From Eulemur rufifrons (taxonomy: Eukaryota > Chordata > Mammalia > Primates > Lemuridae): 64,000 nt of DNA. This document shows, piece after piece, positions 58,551 to 64,000 of the stretch. The stretch is from NCBI RefSeq assembly GCF_041146395.1, contig NC_090990.1, positions 47,006,001 through 47,070,000 on the forward strand, given 5' to 3'. How positions within the stretch are numbered: position 1 is the first letter of the stretch; each line of letters begins with the position of its first letter. Below the pieces are notes generated by a model. That model saw only the letters and a program-made list of their open reading frames with translations. It was not told where the DNA came from and did no database searches. A program made the translations under genes and the position numbers.

Positions 58551-61500
58551 AAAGACTGAGAAGTCAATTGCTCTGTCCAAGGTCTCTCAGCATATACTAG
58601 TGAAAGAGCCAGAACCAGACCCAGGGCCCTGAAAACCAGCACAGGACTCTTTCCATAACATCAAGAGTTGACTCAAAAAAAAAAAAAAAAGAGTTGAAAT
58701 CTACCACCCCCATCCTGGTAAGAGAATTATAATCCATTTTGTGAAAAGAGCTGAAATCAGAGTACCTATAAGTGATGTGTGACATCCCAATCAAATAAAA
58801 GACAAAGATGAGATAATTGCAAGGACTGACAAAGAAGTGATACTTAGAGGTGATTTCTAACTGAACTAGGCAGAACTAGGGGAAGTTCAGCCTGGGTGGC
58901 CAGAAAGCATCAGTAACTATTCAAGCAGAATATTGTCCTGACTCTGAATTAGTGTACCTTGAGGTGTGACCATAAATTCTCCCCAAAGTTTTAATCCATT
59001 CCCAGGACTCTTCCTTCAAATGGCAAACAACCTAGCTCCTGCTCCCATCACAATAAATCACCCGGGAAATTGGCTTTTTATGTTTGTACCTCCACATACA
59101 TCAGAATAATGAATTGTCTGTGACACCACCTCAGTGGAAGCAGGGTTGTTTTAGGAATTCCGATGGGCTTGACAATGAACTTCAGACCAGAAAAGTGAAC
59201 CAGTGATGACGGAAGGGTTGGGGAAATAGGGTGAAAGAGAAAGACGAGGGGTGGCCCCCAGCAACCCAGCATGGAAGGAAGGGGAGCAAACAAGTAAGTG
59301 GAGAGGAGGCTGGGAAACATGAGAGCTGCCAAATAAGAGAGAAATTCCAAAGTTTGCCCAACAGAAAGTTTAGCATCACCTCTTTCTGTGAGCACTGCTT
59401 CCTGCCTTCGTTCCTCCAGCCTGTTTACTAAGCAGCTGCTACAGGGGCAGCGGAGCAGAGTGGAAGGTTGTAACTTGGGGTGAGATAGGCTTGTCCTTGT
59501 TTAAAGAGAAGGCTCCCGGGGGAGGACAGTGCTGCCTCTCTCAATGCCCCAGCTCTGCAGTGACCGCGGTGGGCAATGCTGGCAGGTGAAGCCTGGGGAG
59601 GCAAAGGGGGCGGAAGCAAACCCTAAGCCTGGCCCCTGGTCTGCATCATCGCCGCCTCTCCTCCTCCTCCTGCTCCCCCTCCCTTCCTCCCCCATGGCAG
59701 TACTGAGCAACAGGCAGAGCTTGGAGCACACTCGTGAATTATCTCAGGTAAGCCTCACCATAACACAAAGAGGATTATCATTATTCCCATTTTTCAGGTA
59801 GGGAAACTGAGGCTGAGAGCACTGACAGGCTGGCTCGAGGTCACACAACAAGCAGGTGTTGGAGCAGGATTTGCCCTCCAGTCTAGCCGAATCCAAGCCT
59901 GTGCTGATTTGCAAACCTGTGTCACCTGTGAGCCAGCCCAGTTCAGTGATGCGATGAGTGACCCCCAGTTCTCCCTGTGAGGGGAAATGTTTCTGACTGA
60001 TGCATCTGTGTTTCTCCCACAGTGGACATGAAAAGCCTTCTAGACACGGAAAGGAGAACTGCTCTCTTGTAAAAAGCCTCCTGGGCCACAGGAGAGCTCT
60101 GCTTCTAGAAGGCTGCACACTGAGTGACGGGGCCACCGGGGTGCAGCTAGACCCCTGGCTGCACAAACTCTCATGTCCCCCACCTTGGGGACTTCAATCA
60201 CAGTCCCTGCCTCTGGTTAGAATCGGGAATTCAGCTCATCGTGTATCAGATCGTGAGACTTCAAAGAGTTATTCAGCACACATTAGGTCAACTTTCATTA
60301 AAAAGAACTCTGTAGGGACCTCTGAAATTTCTCTTAGACTTGGATTTTACTAAAGTCAATCATTTCAAGGCTACAGAAATTAAATGGAGCAGACATCCCA
60401 CTCTCTGAGGAAGGGGCTCGTGATACCAGAAGGAAAGGAAGTGTCATGTGCACAGGTCACCACTGCCGGCCCCTACCACCACCTTCGCCACTTTTCTCCA
60501 TGGTCCTTACAGCAGATGTCTTGGAGTTTAGCTAAGGGGGTTTCCTTCAAGTGGGTGGATGCTTGATGTGGTTAGGAGAGTGGGAACAAAGAATTGCCAC
60601 CTCAAATGCTGCTTTGTTTGCAATACAACAGAATGGGAAAATGTCTTTGTTGTACAGAATGCCCCTTCAAAATGGAATTTTACAACCCTCTGGAGCATTT
60701 AAAGCTTGACATAAAGCCATTTATTACTCATTCTGTTAAGCTGTCTCCCCAGCATTCAGAACCTTTTAATACCTGGTATTGACATATAACTTCATTTGTT
60801 TATGTCCTATTCCAAGGTCAAGGGTCCCCAGTTAGGGCCCAGCCTCTCTCCTTAGCTCATGATAGTCTAGAAGTTTTCAGTGTATGTAGCTTTGTCTCTC
60901 CCTAGCTCTTCTCTCCTACAAATTGTAAGCTTGCAAGGGTCAGAATTTTTGCAAGACTCATTCCTGTGTCACCCCAACTCCGCATGTCTACCATGTGGCA
61001 GACACTCAGTCCGTGGTTCTTGAATGAACACAAGGAACAAAATGATCTGTCTTCAAATCCCATGGAAAGAAATTAACACCTACTAAGCACCTATGCTAAG
61101 CACCTAACACCTAATGCTAAGCACCTACTCTGGGAATCAAGTACTGGGCATAGTTGCTTATTTCACCCTCATATAAGCAATCCTGGGAAATAGGAACCAT
61201 GTCCAAGTTACAAATGAGGAAACTAAGGCACGAAGAGTCTATGTGGCCAATCTGAGCAGGACAGTTGTGTGACTGCCTTTCAAGGCCTATGGGGTAGGGA
61301 GAAGGTGGGGACCAAGGCTGCCTGTTCAAAATCCACTGAGAGGCAGTCTCTGGCAGACAGTACTGATGGTTCACATGTAACTACCAGGCCAGGTTAGAGA
61401 CAATTCCAGCAGGGTCCACCCTTGGTGCTCAGGAGCACGGATTTCCTCGGGTCAGCCCGACTCCCGCAGCATGTACCCACACCCTCCTCCTCTCCACATT

Positions 61501-62049
61501 TATTCCTTTTAGGATGCCATTTTCAACCTCATTTCTAACTTGAAATTCAAATATATAAAGAAACCTTCCTTTACTTAGTCCTGAAATTGAAACCTGGTTC
61601 TGCACTTTTGTTTTCTTCAAACCTCTCTTTATTCTGCAATAATAAAAATACTGTATTTCATCCCAGAACAGGCTGCATGCCAAAATAAATAGCACCTTGG
61701 ATTTCCTTGAAAAGAGAGCTTGGCTCAAAGCACAGCCTCAATGCCACGAGAATTCTTAGAGAATTCAACCTTACAAAATCAAATATTTAGCAAGGTAGTG
61801 CACCAAACAGCAACCCTGCCAGTCTCCGCCTGATCACTCAAAAAGACAAAATACTCTTTCCAAAACAGAAAAAAAAAAAAAAAAATACACCCATACCTTG
61901 GACCAATCCCGTGAAGATGATGAGAGCTTCCCATTTCCCCATCCCAGGACCCCAGGATTCCAAGTGTAAGTGTTCCCTGTGCTAAGAAGCAGGAGGCATT
62001 TGACAGCCACTTCCTAACATAGAGAGGGCTGAGGCTGGGACACCAGGGG

Positions 62050-63420
62050 AGGTGAGACGCACTCCTGGAAAAGATTCTGCCACCGAGTTCTCCAGCGGGC
62101 TCGCTTCCCGCCAACTCGGGAAACAAAGAGATAACTCATGCTCCATAAATGACACATTAACGCAACCTCATTAACTCCATTCCCACATTTTTTTTTTCTT
62201 TTTTGCAAGTGTCTGTCATTTTTGTCTGCATTGCAGCAGCTGAATCTGGAGCATCAAGAAGAAGAGAAAACAGTCGGGAGGAAAGCTGAGCCCACATTAC
62301 CTGCCCTTGCATCCTCCCCCTGCACAGCCGCGAGCGGGGAGCCGTGAGGACTCCTCTCCTTCCCAGGAAGCCAGGTTTGGGCTGCGGGAGCGCGGCTGAT
62401 TGCTCGTGCGTGATCACACAGCCGAGTCTGCTTCCCAGCTGTTAGAGCACTTGGTCAGGTGATCCGTGACCTTGCTGGAAAAGCAAATACTGACTTCCTT
62501 TTTGCTCCCGGGAATAGGTGAGTGGGGTCAGACGGGAATTCACTGCTCAATAAGCTAACACCGGACCTTGCAGAAAGAGGAAGAACGCTCAAATCCGTCA
62601 CCTGGAAAGTTAGTTCCCAGAGCTGCCAACGCTTCGGAGGGACACATCTGAAGACACCCAAGCCACACGCAACCTTCCTTCTTGACTCCTCCGAATCTGG
62701 CAGCGCATCTGAGCAGTCATAATTAATCATGCTCTTCCTCCTTCCTCCCTGCAGCTGATGTGGCACATTAATGAATTCGTTCCTAATGAGGACGCAGCCT
62801 CCTTACAGTTGAAACCGTTCAGTGGCGCATCGCTTTCTTCCTGGCTCTGCTTTAGAAACATCCCTCCCCTCTCCTCCTCCGGGGGTTCCAGGACCACACG
62901 AAGCCTCTGATCATTAAATGAATGGAAGTCTGTCAGGGCAGAGCGGAGACAGAACAATGACCAGTAAATTCCCGGGCCGGACTGGCAGCTCCTGCTTCCT
63001 GCTGCTCTACCAATCTGTTGCCCTTGAGCACCAAAGTGCACCCAGTTCTGGCAGGAAGAGAAAAGCAAGGAAGTACCTGCTGCGACGACCAAATTACTGT
63101 TCAATGGATCTGGCAGGGTTTCTAACTGCAGCGCAGACCAGAGATTTCGGAGGGGCGGGGCGGAGGAGCCTGGGAGAAGGCAGCCGCGGGAGGAAGGCTT
63201 CAGAGTGTCCCAGGCAGGCGCTGGGGAGTCTCTGTCCAGCCCAAAGCTGCCGCAGTTGACCGGAGCAGAGGCAGGTGTGAGGTGCAGGCTCCCGCTCTCC
63301 AAACCCAGTGCTGCTCTTGGGCCTGAAGGAGATCCGGGGGTTGGGGCAGTCCAACAGGGGCCCGGAGAGCATCCAGGCTCCTTTATGCAGGCTCAGCTAA
63401 AGGGTTAGAGGGACCTTGTC
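62050..63420. promoter_or_regulatory. GC-rich CpG-bearing region, candidate alternative promoter or enhancer
   Basis: CpGs cluster in CAGCCGCGAGCGGGGAGCCG, GGGAGCGCGGCTGATTGC and GGGGCGGGGCGG (Sp1-type box, about 63154). The minus strand has donor-like AAGGGCAG followed by GTAATG at 62301. No repeat covers it. A role for KANK4 is inferred only from position. Confidence 0.35.
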
Positions 63421-64000
63421 CCCTTGACCTTCCAAGGCTTAACCAAGTGAGGCTGTCCTAGGAAATCAAGTCTCATCATAGGGCACGTCAGAAGCAGCTC
63501 TGACCTGCACGGACACTGACTGTTGGGATGTGCTTTCCAAGGCCGGGGCAGGGTCCTGTCTAACCCGTGCTGACATTGATGCCCGCATGGAGTGTCACCC
63601 TGCCTGCATCAAGCCCAGAACACTCGGAAAGCACTTCCCATCCCGTGGCCCATTTATCCTCACACCAGCACTTACGGCAGCCAGAATGGGAATGAGTATC
63701 CCCATTGTAACAGGTGAAGAAAATGAGACAGAGAGTTTAAGTGACTTTCTTTGGGTCACCCAAAAGCAAAGAGTCCTGGGGTAGAGTTCCATGTTCCTCC
63801 CTTTGCACTGGCCCAAACTCTTTATTCTCCTTGGAAGATTCTAGAGCTTCTTGCTCAAGATGGAGGTTAATCTGAAGGGCACAGGATGATGTGAGGGTGG
63901 GCAAGTTCATGGAACACCAACATTCACTTTTCTCAACTGTTGAAAGTATTTTTCTGTATTAACTGAGTACACAGAACAAACCATCTGAAAATAATCAGAA

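Larger units (their letters stand above)
57979..64000. other. KANK4 upstream / first intron sequence
   Basis: Apart from one Alu, MIR traces in minus orientation at 59745-59925, 61130-61250 and 63640-63780, and an L2 3' trace at 60840-61030, no gene is recognised. The human gene is about 83 kb, so the main first exon may lie beyond the right edge. Confidence 0.6.

Noticed and set aside
59749..59758. A strong + strand donor-like CTCAG then GTAAGCC
   Set aside because: No + strand exon or gene is recognisable around it, and it runs into a MIR.

Overview
The window is nuclear DNA from a primate, most likely a strepsirrhine (lemur or loris lineage). This rests on about 25 Alu elements. The younger ones carry an expanded A-rich linker with an AACTAAAAATATATAG-type segment and the left-arm phrase CCTGAGCAAGAGCGAGAC, both of which I associate with lemur-type Alus. 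Two L1 3' ends of a matching type support this. The species cannot be fixed from the sequence alone.

Two protein-coding genes are present, in convergent orientation. At the left edge (1-1322, + strand) is the 3' part of the last coding exon of L1TD1, a gene domesticated from the LINE-1 ORF1 RNA-binding protein. From 57978 leftwards to 25195 (- strand) lies the complete coding region of KANK4, a talin- and ankyrin-repeat-type adaptor. I could place all nine coding exons with AG/GT boundaries and consistent phase. Together they give 3045 nt, a 1014-residue protein plus stop, with no frameshift or premature stop. The order L1TD1 then KANK4 matches the human 1p31.3 arrangement as I know it.

Region by region: 1-1322 L1TD1 coding; 1323-1931 its 3' flank, including a target-site-flanked L1 3' end; 1932-25194 intergenic DNA with Alus, a nested mariner (13713-15430), a dense L2 zone (20395-22925) and, at its right end, the KANK4 3' UTR, whose end I cannot fix; 25195-57978 KANK4 exons and introns; 57979-64000 upstream or intron-1 DNA with a GC-rich, CpG-bearing stretch at about 62050-63420 that could be an alternative promoter or enhancer.

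The two genes are not known to work together. L1TD1 is an RNA-binding protein of pluripotent cells. KANK4 acts at the cell cortex around focal adhesions. No prokaryote-type system, CRISPR array, rRNA or functional tRNA was seen. The most interesting structure is repeat-driven: an L1 insertion that supplies the first canonical polyadenylation signal after L1TD1, a head-to-head Alu inverted repeat with a 26-bp spacer, a mariner whose core is missing where an Alu sits, a long MITE-type hairpin, and inverted Alus flanking KANK4 exons. I found no convincing previously undescribed biological system.
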